DNA from: Ryuthela nishihirai
Taxonomy: Eukaryota > Arthropoda > Arachnida > Araneae > Heptathelidae
Direction of reading: 5' to 3'
Assembly: GCA_038380435.1 (NCBI GenBank)
Contig: JAWZYU010000124.1
Coordinates: forward strand, 186,001 to 250,000
DNA length: 64,000 nt
Shown here piece by piece: positions 20,269 through 34,005 of this stretch. The notes under the pieces were generated by a model that made no database searches, was not told the origin of the DNA, and saw only the letters and a program-made list of their open reading frames with translations. Position 1 is the stretch's first letter. Every line of letters starts with the position of its first letter. Position numbers and translations under genes: made by a program.

Positions 20269-22640
20269 GGTGGAATCCGGCTCAGGTCACTGCAAAAGAA
20301 GGAGAAAAAAAATTAATAATTAGAATTGGTAGAGCTAATATAAATCAGTAGTGCGTCGACTAAAGACCACTACAGACTATGCTGAAGAATACTGAACCAA
20401 AGAGTAAGCGAAAAGGTTACTATGAGGTAAAGTCGGGAGCTGGAAAACGCACGTCTGTAGCTGTCAGTGGTCGCAGAGCAAAGGGACGGGCGTTGCACTC
20501 AGTGGCACGAGTTGTAAAACCCGTTGGCGTCAGGGGGAAAACCCAGGGGATTAGTAAAACCCGTTGGCGTCAGGGAGAAAACCCACGGGTTTACCTACTA
20601 CCGGTCGTACAAGGTTCGGGTTTCGCGCTGCCATCTATGTGCAAGCATGGGAACTAATTTTTCTTCACCTATCCCCATTTTTTTCCCTTGCTCCACCGAG
20701 TGGTACATATGTATATGTATATATATTTTTTTATTTCATTTTTTCCAGCGTGACGTCACCTGCAAACGAGACAGTGCTATATATGCGAGAAGAATATGGG
20801 GCAAGTAGAGTATACACAAGTTTATTAAAGTTTATAAGATAACGATAGGAAATTTTAAAGTAATTTTCCTAATAAAATAAACAACCAGTACCAAATGTTT
20901 CTAAAATAATTCAATACCAGATGTTTACCGATCGTCAAACTACTCACGTGTTGACAATTCGATTTCGTTACCATCGTTGAATGGTTAATAATAGACTTTT
21001 TTTTCTTGAAATTTCCGTCATATCTATCTATTCTACCAACGCATGGAACTCCAGAAGAGTTTATCAAATGTTGTTTTTGATCTAAATTGGGACTGATTTT
21101 GCTGTAGGAATCGTTTCCTCTGGCATAAACGTTAGAAAGGATCCAAATTAATATATTTTTGCCTTAACGAATAATGGAGAAAAAAATGTCGTTTATTTAA
21201 ATAAAATATCTCAGCTATTTTTGCCTAAATGAAACGGAAAATTTTCTTCTTATTAAATTCTTTCATTTGCTACAGTAAATAAGCCATTCTAGAGTAAATA
21301 AGCTATTATATTAAGCTTATTTTGCTAGAGTAAATAAGCTTTCATTTGCTAGAGTAATTTCTAACCGCTTGGGTGAAGTTACCTTTACGTTTTGCCCTGC
21401 TATGCTTGTTTGGGAAAAGCTTTTCTGAATATCCTTTAATTACTCTATATGATTTCGCAAACGTATATCAGTTTATAAGGGGACATCGTATTTTGAAGTT
21501 TTCCGATTTATTGGTATATATAGTGTGAGGTAATTCTGTCGGAATAATTTTTCACTGCATAAGAAACTAACGGCTACTCACCACACTTCCCTTAATTGTC
21601 CGGATGATTTTAGAGAGGTATAAAAGTGTAAAACTGAAAAATGAATCTAACACGGAAAAATCTAAATCTGACAACAAAGGACAACCTATATATGACGTAG
21701 CAACGGTCTGCCCTACGCAACAGTACTCTCTGAAGGCTTTCATATCGTATATTATTTTCGCTGCGCAACAATTGGAATTCGAAAAAAACAATTGTTGTTC
21801 CTCAATTGTTATCGGTTGGCTTCGAAAAACGATGCTATGGATTCGTGGTTGTTTTACTCGGCCTTTGATCGAACGGAGACTTCCATTCCCTTTCCTTCCT
21901 GTCGACGGAGAATTTCAGAGCAAGTGTGTTATGCGATCCCTTTTTTTTTTTTGTCACACTATCGTTTTATTTCTTTTAGTTCTTCTGTAGGAGAGGGTCT
22001 ATGGGTTGTGCGATCCATTTAGAGGTTCGATCGTGCCCATACCTGTGCTTTCCACAGACGTGAGTTATATGCTGTTTCTCCTAGAGTAGAGTGATTCACT
22101 GGATTTTTTTTTTTTTTAAAGGTTTCCTAGGTTTTCCTTAGGAATTGGCATTATTCCTGGGATTTTATTTGCTCACTTGTTCCTACCGCTTGGGTCGTGT
22201 CGGTCTTTCTTACTTCTGAGCAGCACTTTTTTTGCACACAATGGGCTAAAGGTCCAGGTCCCATAGACCACGAAGGCTCAGAGTAGGTTGGGGGGTACCC
22301 ACTGGATCACCCAGTGGGGGGACAAGATGGTAGAGTCCCCTCAAGGCCATCCAGCGTGTTCTTTAACGTGCACAGGATATGGCCCTCCCGCACACGGAGC
22401 CACGGCCTAATGTCCCATCCGACGGACGGAGGTCATTCCAATACCATCGGTGTCCTCTACTGACCGCGGGTAGGGCGGAGATTAATGTAAACGCAGGAAG
22501 AGACTTATGGGTGGAGGGTCACCAGCGTGTGAATTTACTTTTTAAGTGTTCTGACCTCCTCCTCCAACCCTTCGAACAAAATAACAGGGAGGTGTTTTGT
22601 GAATTGGGTTTCGATGCCGTGTGAAAATAATTTAATGTTT

Positions 22641-23466
22641 GGTGTATTCCCCCGCTCTAAGGGGAAGTGGTTATGTGGATAGGGTGTAGGTGTCGCGTGA
22701 AATTTTTTCGGTGTACTCTCCCCCCTAACAGGAAGGGGTTATGTGGCTTGGTTTTAGGTAGCGTGTGAAAATTTTTTTGTGTATTCCCCCCCCCTCTAAG
22801 AGGAAGGGGTTATGTTGGTTGGGTGTAGGTATCGTGTGAAATTTTTTCGATGAACTCTCCCCCCCTAACAGGAAGGGGTCATGTCGGTTGGTTGTAGGTA
22901 GCTTGTGAAAATTTTTTGGTGTAATCCCACAGTCCAATAGGAAGGGGTTATTTGGGTTGGGTGTAGGTATCCTGTGAAAATTTTTCGGTGTACTCTCCCC
23001 CCCCATAAGAGGAAGGGGTTATGTTGGTTGGTTGTAGGTAGCGTGTGAAATTTTTTTGGTGTATTCCCACCGTCCAAAAGGAAGGGGTTATGTGGATTAG
23101 GTGTAGGTATCGTGTGAAATTTTTTCGGTGTACTCTCCCCCCCATAAGAGGAAGGGGTTATGTTGGTTGGTTGTAGGTAGCGTGTGAAATTTTTTTGGTG
23201 TATTCCCACCGTCCAAAAGGAAGGGGTTATGTGGATTAGGTGTAGGTATCGTGTGAAATTTTTTCGGTGTACTCTCCCCCCCCCCCCCTTCCATAAGAGG
23301 AAGCGGCTATGTGGGTTGGTTGTAGGTAGCGTGTGAAAATTTTTTGGTGTATTCCCACCGTCCAATAGGAAGGGGTTGTGTGAAATTTTTTCGGTGTATC
23401 CCCCCCTCCTCTAAGAGGAAGGGGTTATGTGGGTTGGGTGTCGAGGACCTGTGAATTATTTTTTTT
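22641..23466. repeat. Minisatellite (unit 5)
   Basis: As unit 4, plus GGATAGGG in place of GGTTAGGG in the first monomer. Confidence 0.9.
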
Positions 23467-23921
23467 TCTTTTGTACCTTATTATGAAGTGTCGGGTGACT
23501 CTCAACTTCCCTTCACACTTTATCCAGGCTTAGGACTGGCAGCGCATTGCGCTGGCGTGTTTAAAAGTTGTCTGTCTCTCTGGTGGACTTGGTATCATAG
23601 CACAATGTGCAGAGTTTTACAACGACATAGAAAAAAGAATACAATGCACAGCAAAAGTGACATACAAACAATACAAACATACAGGAAACAGCGAGAGTGT
23701 CTTCTCTTTGCTTTTAAGAAATTTTTTATATTTTTTTTTTTTTTATTTTTGAACATTTAAATTTTTTTTTTTTTATTTTTGAACATTTAAATATTTTTTT
23801 TTTTTGGTTTTTTGATTTTCACTTAATTCTTCTTTCAGTTTTTCCTGTTTAGGATGCCAAACCCTTCCCGGACATGGCAGTCAGTCCCGGAAGGGGAGGC
23901 CGCTTCCCGATAGCTGCGACA

Positions 23922-25313
23922 TCACACTGCGGTGGTGAAGACGTCGAGCCGTTCCTTGAGCGACGCTGCCGCCCGACCCCTCCTCTGGATCAAGACAGCA
24001 GAGACGTGCAAGGCGACGCCGAAGGCCGTGGCCACACACATCTTCGATCCCATGAAGAGCAGGACTGCGCGGTCGCCACCGGTGGACCGGAGCAGTCCTG
24101 CCACGGGAGGGTAGATGAGGTTGGCCACTCCCTGGAAGAGCCGCACCAGGGTGAAGGTGCCGTTCATGTTGTCGACTCCGTGATTCGAGCTAAGCAGGAG
24201 GGGGATCAGGATGGTCCACACTCCGGTTCCCACTCCTGCGGCGACGGAGGCAACAACAAGCTGCCAGTACTCGCGGCAGAAAGGCAGTGAGATGACGGCT
24301 GCAGCCGAGACGGAGACGGCCGCGATGTATTCGGCTGTCCTCGGCAGGGGAGAGCGGCTGGCGAGAAGACCATACGAGAGGCGCACGACCAGGTCGCCGG
24401 CAGCAGAGTAGGCGAGAAGCAGCATGGCACTGCTCTTCTCGATCCCCAGCGACTTGGCGTGCTGGGGAATGTAGTGCAGGAAGTGAGGGTTGCCCATACC
24501 CATCGCGAAGATGGAAGCGCTCGTGAGGAGGAACAGGCCGTCCGTGAGGAAACGGAGGGACAGCCTCTCGGCGACCACCTTCGTGCAGGATCTGGGTGCC
24601 AGCTCTCCAGCTTCCGCGGGGGTCACGACGACGGCATCGTTGTTGCCGCCGGCGGGCACCTCGCGGAAGCGGCTCTCGGGCCGAACGAAGAGCAGGCCGC
24701 AGACTGCGATGAGCGTGAAGCAGCCGGCCAGCACGAGGAACGTGTAGTGCAGGCCGACCGCCAGCAGCAGCTCGTTGATCGCAGTGGGCAGGGCCATGGC
24801 CCCGAAGCAGCCTCCCGACAGGGCGACGGCCATCGCTGCCGGCCTCCGTGTCGTGAAGTACTTTCCAGTGCACACTATGCCGGTGGTGATGGCAAAGGAT
24901 GCACCGACCCCCATGAGGCCTCCAATGGTACCTATGAGGAAGGAACCGGAGGTGGCCAGGTAGCTGAGGGCAAGGCCAGCGCTGCACAGCAATCCGCCCA
25001 GACACACGAGCGGCCTGTATCCGAAGGTAGACATGAGGATCCCTGTCACCGGTGAGAAGACCAGCGATAGGGTTCCTAGCAGCCCCGGGATCCAGGCCGC
25101 CTGGGACGGAGATGTATCAGGAAACTCCAGGAAGATCGCCACCTTCAGAGCGCTGAAGGACTTGACGAATCCTGAAAGGAGAAAGGTTATGAGAAAGCAG
25201 CCACCAGCGACGGCCCACCCGTATCCTCCATCGGGTGGAACCATCTTGGTGGCTGTGGTGGCGTTGGCACGCTCTTCCTCTACTCCCTTCGTCGCTGCAA
25301 CTGGAACGGACAT
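23922..25313 (-). CDS. MCT-like transporter, gene copy 5 (Thr43/Thr244 allele)
   Basis: Intact 463-residue copy, protein identical to copy 2. It sits in a unit whose spacer carries the A at the 2504-equivalent position, found elsewhere only in unit 13. Gene copy 13, beyond the window, would be its higher-order counterpart. The 5' flank in unit 6 has the variant C/A markers. Putative exon edge at 25334. Confidence 0.93.
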   Translation of the reverse strand: MSVPVAATKGVEEERANATTATKMVPPDGGYGWAVAGGCFLITFLLSGFVKSFSALKVAIFLEFPDTSPSQAAWIPGLLGTLSLVFSPVTGILMSTFGYRPLVCLGGLLCSAGLALSYLATSGSFLIGTIGGLMGVGASFAITTGIVCTGKYFTTRRPAAMAVALSGGCFGAMALPTAINELLLAVGLHYTFLVLAGCFTLIAVCGLLFVRPESRFREVPAGGNNDAVVVTPAEAGELAPRSCTKVVAERLSLRFLTDGLFLLTSASIFAMGMGNPHFLHYIPQHAKSLGIEKSSAMLLLAYSAAGDLVVRLSYGLLASRSPLPRTAEYIAAVSVSAAAVISLPFCREYWQLVVASVAAGVGTGVWTILIPLLLSSNHGVDNMNGTFTLVRLFQGVANLIYPPVAGLLRSTGGDRAVLLFMGSKMCVATAFGVALHVSAVLIQRRGRAAASLKERLDVFTTAV

Positions 25314-27681
25314 GGTGGAATCCGGCTCAGGTCACTGCAAAAGAAGGAGAAAAAAAATTAATAATTAGAATTGGTAGAGCTAATATAAATCAGTAGTGCG
25401 TCGACTAAAGACCACTACAGACTATGCTGAAGAATACTGAACCAAAGAGTAAGCGAAAAGGTTACTATGAGGTAAAGTCGGGAGCTGCAAAACGCACGTC
25501 TGTAGCTGTCAGTGGTCGCAGAGCAAAGGGACGGGCGTTGCACTCAGTGGCACGAGTTGTAAAACCCGTTGGCGTCAGGGGGAAAACCCAGGGGATTAGT
25601 AAAACCCGTTGGCGTCAGGGAGAAAACCCACGGGTTTACCTACTACCGGTCGTACAAGGTTCGGGTTTCGCGCTGCCATCTATGTGCAAGCATGGGAACT
25701 AATTTTTCTTCACCTATCCCCATTTTTTTCCCTTGCTCCACCGAGTGGTACATATGTATATGTATATATATTTTTTTATTTCATTTTTTCCAGCGTGACG
25801 TCACCTGCAAACGAGACAGTGCTATATATGCGAGAAGAATATGGGGCAAGTAGAGTATACACAAGTTTATTAAAGTTTATAAGATAACGATAGGAAATTT
25901 TAAAGTAATTTTCCTAATAAAATAAACAACCAGTACCAAATGTTTCTAAAATAATTCAATACCAGATGTTTACCGATCGTCAAACTACTCAAGTGTTGAC
26001 AATTCGATTTCGTTACCATCGTTGAATGGTTAATAATAGACTTTTTTTTCTTGAAATTTCCGTCATATCTATCTATTCTACCAACGCATGGAACTCCAGA
26101 AGAGTTTATCAAATGTTGTTTTTGATCTAAATTGGGACTGATTTTGCTGTAGGAATCGTTTCCTCTGGCATAAACGTTAGAAAGGATCCAAATTAATATA
26201 TTTTTGCCTTAACGAATAATGGAGAAAAAAATGTCGTTTATTTAAATAAAATATCTCAGCTATTTTTGCCTAAATGAAACGGAAAATTTTCTTCTTATTA
26301 AATTCTTTCATTTGCTACAGTAAATAAGCCATTCTAGAGTAAATAAGCTATTATATTAAGCTTATTTTGCTAGAGTAAATAAGCTTTCATTTGCTAGAGT
26401 AATTTCTAACCGCTTGGGTGAAGTTACCTTTACGTTTTGCCCTGCTATGCTTGTTTGGGAAAAGCTTTTCTTAATATCCTTTAATTATTCTATATGATTT
26501 CGCAAACGTATATCAGTTTATAAGGGGACATCGTATTTTGAAGTTTTCCGATTTATTGGTATATATAGTGTGAGGTAATTCTGTCGGAATAATTTTTCAC
26601 TGCATAAGAAACTAACGGCTACTCACCACACTTCCCTTAATTGTCCGGATGATTTTAGAGAGGTATAAAAGTGTAAAACTGAAAAATGAATCTAACACGG
26701 AAAAATCTAAATCTGACAACAAAGGACAACCTATATATGACGTAGCAACGGTCTGCCCTACGCAACAGTACTCTCTGAAGGCTTTCATATCGTATATTAT
26801 TTTCGCTGCGCAACAATTGGAATTCGAAAAAAACAATTGTTGTTCCTCAATTGTTATCGGTTGGCTTCGAAAAACGATGCTATGGATTCGTGGTTGTTTT
26901 ACTCGGCCTTTGATCGAACGGAGACTTCCATTCCCTTTCCTTCCTGTCGACGGAGAATTTCAGAGCAAGTGTGTTATGCGATCCCTTTTTTTTTGTCACA
27001 CTATCGTTTTATTTCTTTTAGTTCTTCTGTAGGAGAGGGTCTATGGGTTGTGCGATCCATTTAGAGGTTCGATCGTGCCCATACCTGTGCTTTCCACAGA
27101 CGTGAGTTATATGCTGTTTCTCCTAGAGTAGAGTGATTCACTGGATTTTGTTTTTTTTAAAGGTTTCCTAGGTTTTCCTTAGGAATTGGCATTATTCCTG
27201 GGATTTTATTTGCTCACTTGTTCCTACCGCTTGGGTCGTGTCGGTCTTTCTTACTTCTGAGCAGCACTTTTTTTGCACACAATGGGCTAAAGGTCCAGGT
27301 CCCATAGACCACGAAGGCTCAGAGTAGGTTGGGGGGTACCCACTGGATCACCCAGTGGGGGGACAAGATGGTAGAGTCCCCTCAAGGCCATCCAGCGTGT
27401 TCTTTAACGTGCACAGGATATGGCCCTCCCGCACACGGAGCCACGGCCTAATGTCCCATCCGACGGACGGAGGTCATTCCAATACAATCGGTGTCCTCTA
27501 CTGACCGCGGGTAGGGCGGAGATTAATGTAAACGCAGGAAGAGACTTATGGGTGGAGGGTCACCAGCGTGTGAATTTACTTTTTAAGTGTTCTGACCTCC
27601 TCCTCCAACCCTTCGAACAAAATAACAGGGAGGTGTTTTGTGAATTGGGTTTCGATGCCGTGTGAAAATAATTTAATGTTT

Positions 27682-28508
27682 GGTGTATTCCCCCGCTCTA
27701 AGGGGAAGTGGTTATGTGGTTAGGGTGTAGGTGTCGCGTGAAATTTTTTCGGTGTACTCTCCCCCCTAACAGGAAGGGGTTATGTGGCTTGGTTTTAGGT
27801 AGCGTGTGAAAATTTTTTTGTGTATTCCCCCCCCCCTCTAAGAGGAAGGGGTTATGTTGGTTGGGTGTAGGTATCGTGTGAAATTTTTTCGATGAACTCT
27901 CCCCCCCTAACAGGAAGGGGTCATGTCGGTTGGTTGTAGGTAGCTTGTGAAAATTTTTTGGTGTAATCCCACAGTCCAATAGGAAGGGGTTATTTGGGTT
28001 GGGTGTAGGTATCCTGTGAAAATTTTTCGGTGTACTCTCCCCCCCCATAAGAGGAAGGGGTTATGTTGGTTGGTTGTAGGTAGCGTGTGAAATTTTTTTG
28101 GTGTATTCCCACCGTCCAAAAGGAAGGGGTTATGTGGATTAGGTGTAGGTATCGTGTGAAATTTTTTCGGTGTACTCTCCCCCCCATAAGAGGAAGGGGT
28201 TATGTTGGTTGGTTGTAGGTAGCGTGTGAAATTTTTTTGGTGTATTCCCACCGTCCAAAAGGAAGGGGTTATGTGGATTAGGTGTAGGTATCGTGTGAAA
28301 TTTTTTCGGTGTACTCTCCCCCCCCCCCCCTTCCATAACAGGAAGCGGCTATGTGGGTTGGTTGTAGGTAGCGTGTGAAAATTTTTTGGTGTATTCCCAC
28401 CGTCCAATAGGAAGGGGTTGTGTGAAATTTTTTCGGTGTATCCCCCCCTCCTCTAAGAGGAAGGGGTTATGTGGGTTGGGTGTCGAGGACCTGTGAATTA
28501 TTTTTTTT
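27682..28508. repeat. Minisatellite (unit 6)
   Basis: First long C run 10, second 13; AACAGG for AAGAGG at 28337-28342. Confidence 0.9.
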
Positions 28509-28963
28509 TCTTTTGTACCTTATTATGAAGTGTCGGGTGACTCTCAACTTCCCTTCACACTTTATCCAGGCTTAGGACTGGCAGTGCATTGCGCTGGCGT
28601 GTTTAAAAGTTGTCTGTCTCTCTGGTGGACTTGGTATCATAGCACAATGTGCAGAGTTTTACAACGACATAGAAAAAAGAATACAATGCACAGCAAAAGT
28701 GACATACAAACAATACAAACATACAGGAAACAGCGAGAGTGTCTTCTCTTTGCTTTTAAGAAATTTTTTATATTTTTTTTTTTTTTATTTTTGAACATTT
28801 AAATTTTTTTTTTTTTATTTTTGAACATTTAAATATTTTTTTTTTTTGGTTTTTTGATTTTCACTTAATTCTTCTTTCAGTTTTTCCTGTTTAGGATGCC
28901 AAACCCTTCCCGGACATGGCAGTCAGTCCCGGAAGGGGAGGCCGCTTCCCGATAGCTGCGACA

Positions 28964-30355
28964 TCACACTGCGGTGGTGAAGACGTCGAGCCGTTCCTTG
29001 AGCGACGCTGCCGCCCGACCCCTCCTCTGGATCAAGACAGCAGAGACGTGCAAGGCGACGCCGAAGGCCGTGGCCACACACATCTTCGATCCCATGAAGA
29101 GCAGGACTGCGCGGTCGCCACCGGTGGACCGGAGCAGTCCTGCCACGGGAGGGTAGATGAGGTTGGCCACTCCCTGGAAGAGCCGCACCAGGGTGAAGGT
29201 GCCGTTCATGTTGTCGACTCCGTGATTCGAGCTAAGCAGGAGGGGGATCAGGATGGTCCACACTCCGGTTCCCACTCCTGCGGCGACGGAGGCAACAACA
29301 AGCTGCCAGTACTCGCGGCAGAAAGGCAGTGAGATGACGGCTGCAGCCGAGACGGAGACGGCCGCGATGTATTCGGCTGTCCTCGGCAGGGGAGAGCGGC
29401 TGGCGAGAAGACCATACGAGAGGCGCACGACCAGGTCGCCGGCAGCAGAGTAGGCGAGAAGCAGCATGGCACTGCTCTTCTCGATCCCCAGCGACTTGGC
29501 GTGCTGGGGAATGTAGTGCAGGAAGTGAGGGTTGCCCATACCCATCGCGAAGATGGAAGCGCTCGTGAGGAGGAACAGGCCGTCCGTGAGGAAACGGAGG
29601 GACAGCCTCTCGGCGACCACCTTCGCGCAGGATCTGGGTGCCAGCTCTCCAGCTTCCGCGGGGGTCACGACGACGGCATCGTTGTTGCCGCCGGCGGGCA
29701 CCTCGCGGAAGCGGCTCTCGGGCCGAACGAAGAGCAGGCCGCAGACTGCGATGAGCGTGAAGCAGCCGGCCAGCACGAGGAACGTGTAGTGCAGGCCGAC
29801 CGCCAGCAGCAGCTCGTTGATCGCAGTGGGCAGGGCCATGGCCCCGAAGCAGCCTCCCGACAGGGCGACGGCCATCGCTGCCGGCCTCCGTGTCGTGAAG
29901 TACTTTCCAGTGCACACTATGCCGGTGGTGATGGCAAAGGATGCACCGACCCCCATGAGGCCTCCAATGGTACCTATGAGGAAGGAACCGGAGGTGGCCA
30001 GGTAGCTGAGGGCAAGGCCAGCGCTGCACAGCAATCCGCCCAGACACACGAGCGGCCTGTATCCGAAGGTAGACATGAGGATCCCTGTCACCGGTGAGAA
30101 GACCAGCGATAGGGTTCCTAGCAGCCCCGGGATCCAGGCCGCCTGGGACGGAGATGTATCAGGAAACTCCAGGAAGATCGCCACCTTCAGAGCGCTGAAG
30201 GACTTGACGAATCCTGAAAGGAGAAAGATTATGAGAAAGCAGCCACCAGCGACGGCCCACCCGTATCCTCCATCGGGTGGAACCATCTTGGTGGCTGTGG
30301 TGGCGTTGGCACGCTCTTCCTCTACTCCCTTCGTCGCTGCAACTGGAACGGACAT
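28964..30355 (-). CDS. MCT-like transporter, gene copy 6 (Ile43/Ala244 allele)
   Basis: Intact 463-residue copy, protein identical to copy 1. It belongs to the private unit 6/7 subfamily, defined by six spacer markers. Putative exon edge at 30376. Confidence 0.93.
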   Translation of the reverse strand: MSVPVAATKGVEEERANATTATKMVPPDGGYGWAVAGGCFLIIFLLSGFVKSFSALKVAIFLEFPDTSPSQAAWIPGLLGTLSLVFSPVTGILMSTFGYRPLVCLGGLLCSAGLALSYLATSGSFLIGTIGGLMGVGASFAITTGIVCTGKYFTTRRPAAMAVALSGGCFGAMALPTAINELLLAVGLHYTFLVLAGCFTLIAVCGLLFVRPESRFREVPAGGNNDAVVVTPAEAGELAPRSCAKVVAERLSLRFLTDGLFLLTSASIFAMGMGNPHFLHYIPQHAKSLGIEKSSAMLLLAYSAAGDLVVRLSYGLLASRSPLPRTAEYIAAVSVSAAAVISLPFCREYWQLVVASVAAGVGTGVWTILIPLLLSSNHGVDNMNGTFTLVRLFQGVANLIYPPVAGLLRSTGGDRAVLLFMGSKMCVATAFGVALHVSAVLIQRRGRAAASLKERLDVFTTAV

Positions 30356-32723
30356 GGTGGAATCCGGCTCAGGTCACTGCAAAAGAAGGAGAAAAAAAAT
30401 TAATAATTAGAATTGGTAGAGCTAATATAAATCAGTAGTGCGTCGACTAAAGACCACTACAGACTATGCTGAAGAATACTGAACCAAAGAGTAAGCGAAA
30501 AGGTTACTATGAGGTAAAGTCGGGAGCTGGAAAACGCACGTCTGTAGCTGTCAGTGGTCGCAGAGCAAAGGGACGGGCGTTGCACTCAGTGGCACGAGTT
30601 GTAAAACCCGTTGGCGTCAGGGGGAAAACCCAGGGGATTAGTAAAACCCGTTGGCGTCAGGGAGAAAACCCACGGGTTTACCTACTACCGGTCGTACAAG
30701 GTTCGGGTTTCGCGCTGCCATCTATGTGCAAGCATGGGAACTAATTTTTCTTCACCTATCCCCATTTTTTTCCCTTGCTCCACCGAGTGGTACATATGTA
30801 TATGTATATATATTTTTTTATTTCATTTTTTCCAGCGTGACGTCACCTGCAAACGAGACAGTGCTATATATGCGAGAAGAATATGGGGCAAGTAGAGTAT
30901 ACACAAGTTTATTAAAGTTTATAAGATAACGATAGGAAATTTTAAAGTAATTTTCCTAATAAAATAAACAACCAGTACCAAATGTTTCTAAAATAATTCA
31001 ATACCAGATGTTTACCGATCGTCAAACTACTCACGTGTTGACAATTCGATTTCGTTACCATCGTTGAATGGTTAATAATAGACTTTTTTTTCTTGAAATT
31101 TCCGTCATATCTATCTATTCTACCAACGCATGGAACTCCAGAAGAGTTTATCAAATGTTGTTTTTGATCTAAATTGGGACTGATTTTGCTGTAGGAATCG
31201 TTTCCTCTGGCATAAACGTTAGAAAGGATCCAAATTAATATATTTTTGCCTTAACGAATAATGGAGAAAAAAATGTCGTTTATTTAAATAAAATATCTCA
31301 GCTATTTTTGCCTAAATGAAACGGAAAATTTTCTTCTTATTAAATTCTTTCATTTGCTACAGTAAATAAGCCATTCTAGAGTAAATAAGCTATTATATTA
31401 AGCTTATTTTGCTAGAGTAAATAAGCTTTCATTTGCTAGAGTAATTTCTAACCGCTTGGGTGAAGTTACCTTTACGTTTTGCCCTGCTATGCTTGTTTGG
31501 GAAAAGCTTTTCTTAATATCCTTTAATTATTCTATATGATTTCGCAAACGTATATCAGTTTATAAGGGGACATCGTATTTTGAAGTTTTCCGATTTATTG
31601 GTATATATAGTGTGAGGTAATTCTGTCGGAATAATTTTTCACTGCATAAGAAACTAACGGCTACTCACCACACTTCCCTTAATTGTCCGGATGATTTTAG
31701 AGAGGTATAAAAGTGTAAAACTGAAAAATGAATCTAACACGGAAAAATCTAAATCTGACAACAAAGGACAACCTATATATGACGTAGCAACGGTCTGCCC
31801 TACGCAACAGTACTCTCTGAAGGCTTTCATATCGTATATTATTTTCGCTGCGCAACAATTGGAATTCGAAAAAAACAATTGTTGTTCCTCAATTGTTATC
31901 GGTTGGCTTCGAAAAACGATGCTATGGATTCGTGGTTGTTTTACTCGGCCTTTGATCGAACGGAGACTTCCATTCCCTTTCCTTCCTGTCGACGGAGAAT
32001 TTCAGAGCAAGTGTGTTATGCGATCCCTTTTTTTTTGTCACACTATCGTTTTATTTCTTTTAGTTCTTCTGTAGGAGAGGGTCTATGGGTTGTGCGATCC
32101 ATTTAGAGGTTCGATCGTGCCCATACCTGTGCTTTCCACAGACGTGAGTTATATGCTGTTTCTCCTAGAGTAGAGTGATTCACTGGATTTTGTTTTTTTT
32201 AAAGGTTTCCTAGGTTTTCCTTAGGAATTGGCATTATTCCTGGGATTTTATTTGCTCACTTGTTCCTACCGCTTGGGTCGTGTCGGTCTTTCTTACTTCT
32301 GAGCAGCACTTTTTTTGCACACAATGGGCTAAAGGTCCAGGTCCCATAGACCACGAAGGCTCAGAGTAGGTTGGGGGGTACCCACTGGATCACCCAGTGG
32401 GGGGACAAGATGGTAGAGTCCCCTCAAGGCCATCCAGCGTGTTCTTTAACGTGCACAGGATATGGCCCTCCCGCACACGGAGCCACGGCCTAATGTCCCA
32501 TCCGACGGACGGAGGTCATTCCAATACAATCGGTGTCCTCTACTGACCGCGGGTAGGGCGGAGATTAATGTAAACGCAGGAAGAGACTTATGGGTGGAGG
32601 GTCACCAGCGTGTGAATTTACTTTTTAAGTGTTCTGACCTCCTCCTCCAACCCTTCGAACAAAATAACAGGGAGGTGTTTTGTGAATTGGGTTTCGATGC
32701 CGTGTGAAAATAATTTAATGTTT

Positions 32724-33550
32724 GGTGTATTCCCCCGCTCTAAGGGGAAGTGGTTATGTGGTTAGGGTGTAGGTGTCGCGTGAAATTTTTTCGGTGTACT
32801 CTCCCCCCTAACAGGAAGGGGTTATGTGGCTTGGTTTTAGGTAGCGTGTGAAAATTTTTTTGTGTATTCCCCCCCCCCTCTAAGAGGAAGGGGTTATGTT
32901 GGTTGGGTGTAGGTATCGTGTGAAATTTTTTCGATGAACTCTCCCCCCCTAACAGGAAGGGGTCATGTCGGTTGGTTGTAGGTAGCTTGTGAAAATTTTT
33001 TGGTGTAATCCCACAGTCCAATAGGAAGGGGTTATTTGGGTTGGGTGTAGGTATCCTGTGAAAATTTTTCGGTGTACTCTCCCCCCCCATAAGAGGAAGG
33101 GGTTATGTTGGTTGGTTGTAGGTAGCGTGTGAAATTTTTTTGGTGTATTCCCACCGTCCAAAAGGAAGGGGTTATGTGGATTAGGTGTAGGTATCGTGTG
33201 AAATTTTTTCGGTGTACTCTCCCCCCCATAAGAGGAAGGGGTTATGTTGGTTGGTTGTAGGTAGCGTGTGAAATTTTTTTGGTGTATTCCCACCGTCCAA
33301 AAGGAAGGGGTTATGTGGATTAGGTGTAGGTATCGTGTGAAATTTTTTCGGTGTACTCTCCCCCCCCCCCCCTTCCATAACAGGAAGCGGCTATGTGGGT
33401 TGGTTGTAGGTAGCGTGTGAAAATTTTTTGGTGTATTCCCACCGTCCAATAGGAAGGGGTTGTGTGAAATTTTTTCGGTGTATCCCCCCCTCCTCTAAGA
33501 GGAAGGGGTTATGTGGGTTGGGTGTCGAGGACCTGTGAATTATTTTTTTT
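32724..33550. repeat. Minisatellite (unit 7)
   Basis: Identical to that of unit 6 at all sites checked. Confidence 0.9.
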
Positions 33551-34005
33551 TCTTTTGTACCTTATTATGAAGTGTCGGGTGACTCTCAACTTCCCTTCAC
33601 ACTTTATCCAGGCTTAGGACTGGCAGTGCATTGCGCTGGCGTGTTTAAAAGTTGTCTGTCTCTCTGGTGGACTTGGTATCATAGCACAATGTGCAGAGTT
33701 TTACAACGACATAGAAAAAAGAATACAATGCACAGCAAAAGTGACATACAAACAATACAAACATACAGGAAACAGCGAGAGTGTCTTCTCTTTGCTTTTA
33801 AGAAATTTTTTATATTTTTTTTTTTTTTATTTTTGAACATTTAAATTTTTTTTTTTTTATTTTTGAACATTTAAATATTTTTTTTTTTTGGTTTTTTGAT
33901 TTTCACTTAATTCTTCTTTCAGTTTTTCCTGTTTAGGATGCCAAACCCTTCCCGGACATGGCAGTCAGTCCCGGAAGGGGAGGCCGCTTCCCGATAGCTG
34001 CGACA

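Larger units (their letters stand above)
20269..25313. repeat. Tandem unit 5 (5,045 bp)
   Basis: Standard left flank (G, C), 14-T run, G at the 2488-equivalent, the A at the 2504-equivalent (22679) shared only with unit 13, 13 C in the second poly-C run, and a Thr43/Thr244 gene. Confidence 0.97.
25314..30355. repeat. Tandem unit 6 (5,042 bp; private 6/7 subfamily)
   Basis: Carries six markers found only here and in unit 7: T at 26472, T at 26488, a 9-T instead of 12-T run at 26986, A at 27486, 10 C in the first poly-C run near 27827, and C at 28339. The left flank is the variant form; the gene is Ile43/Ala244. Confidence 0.97.
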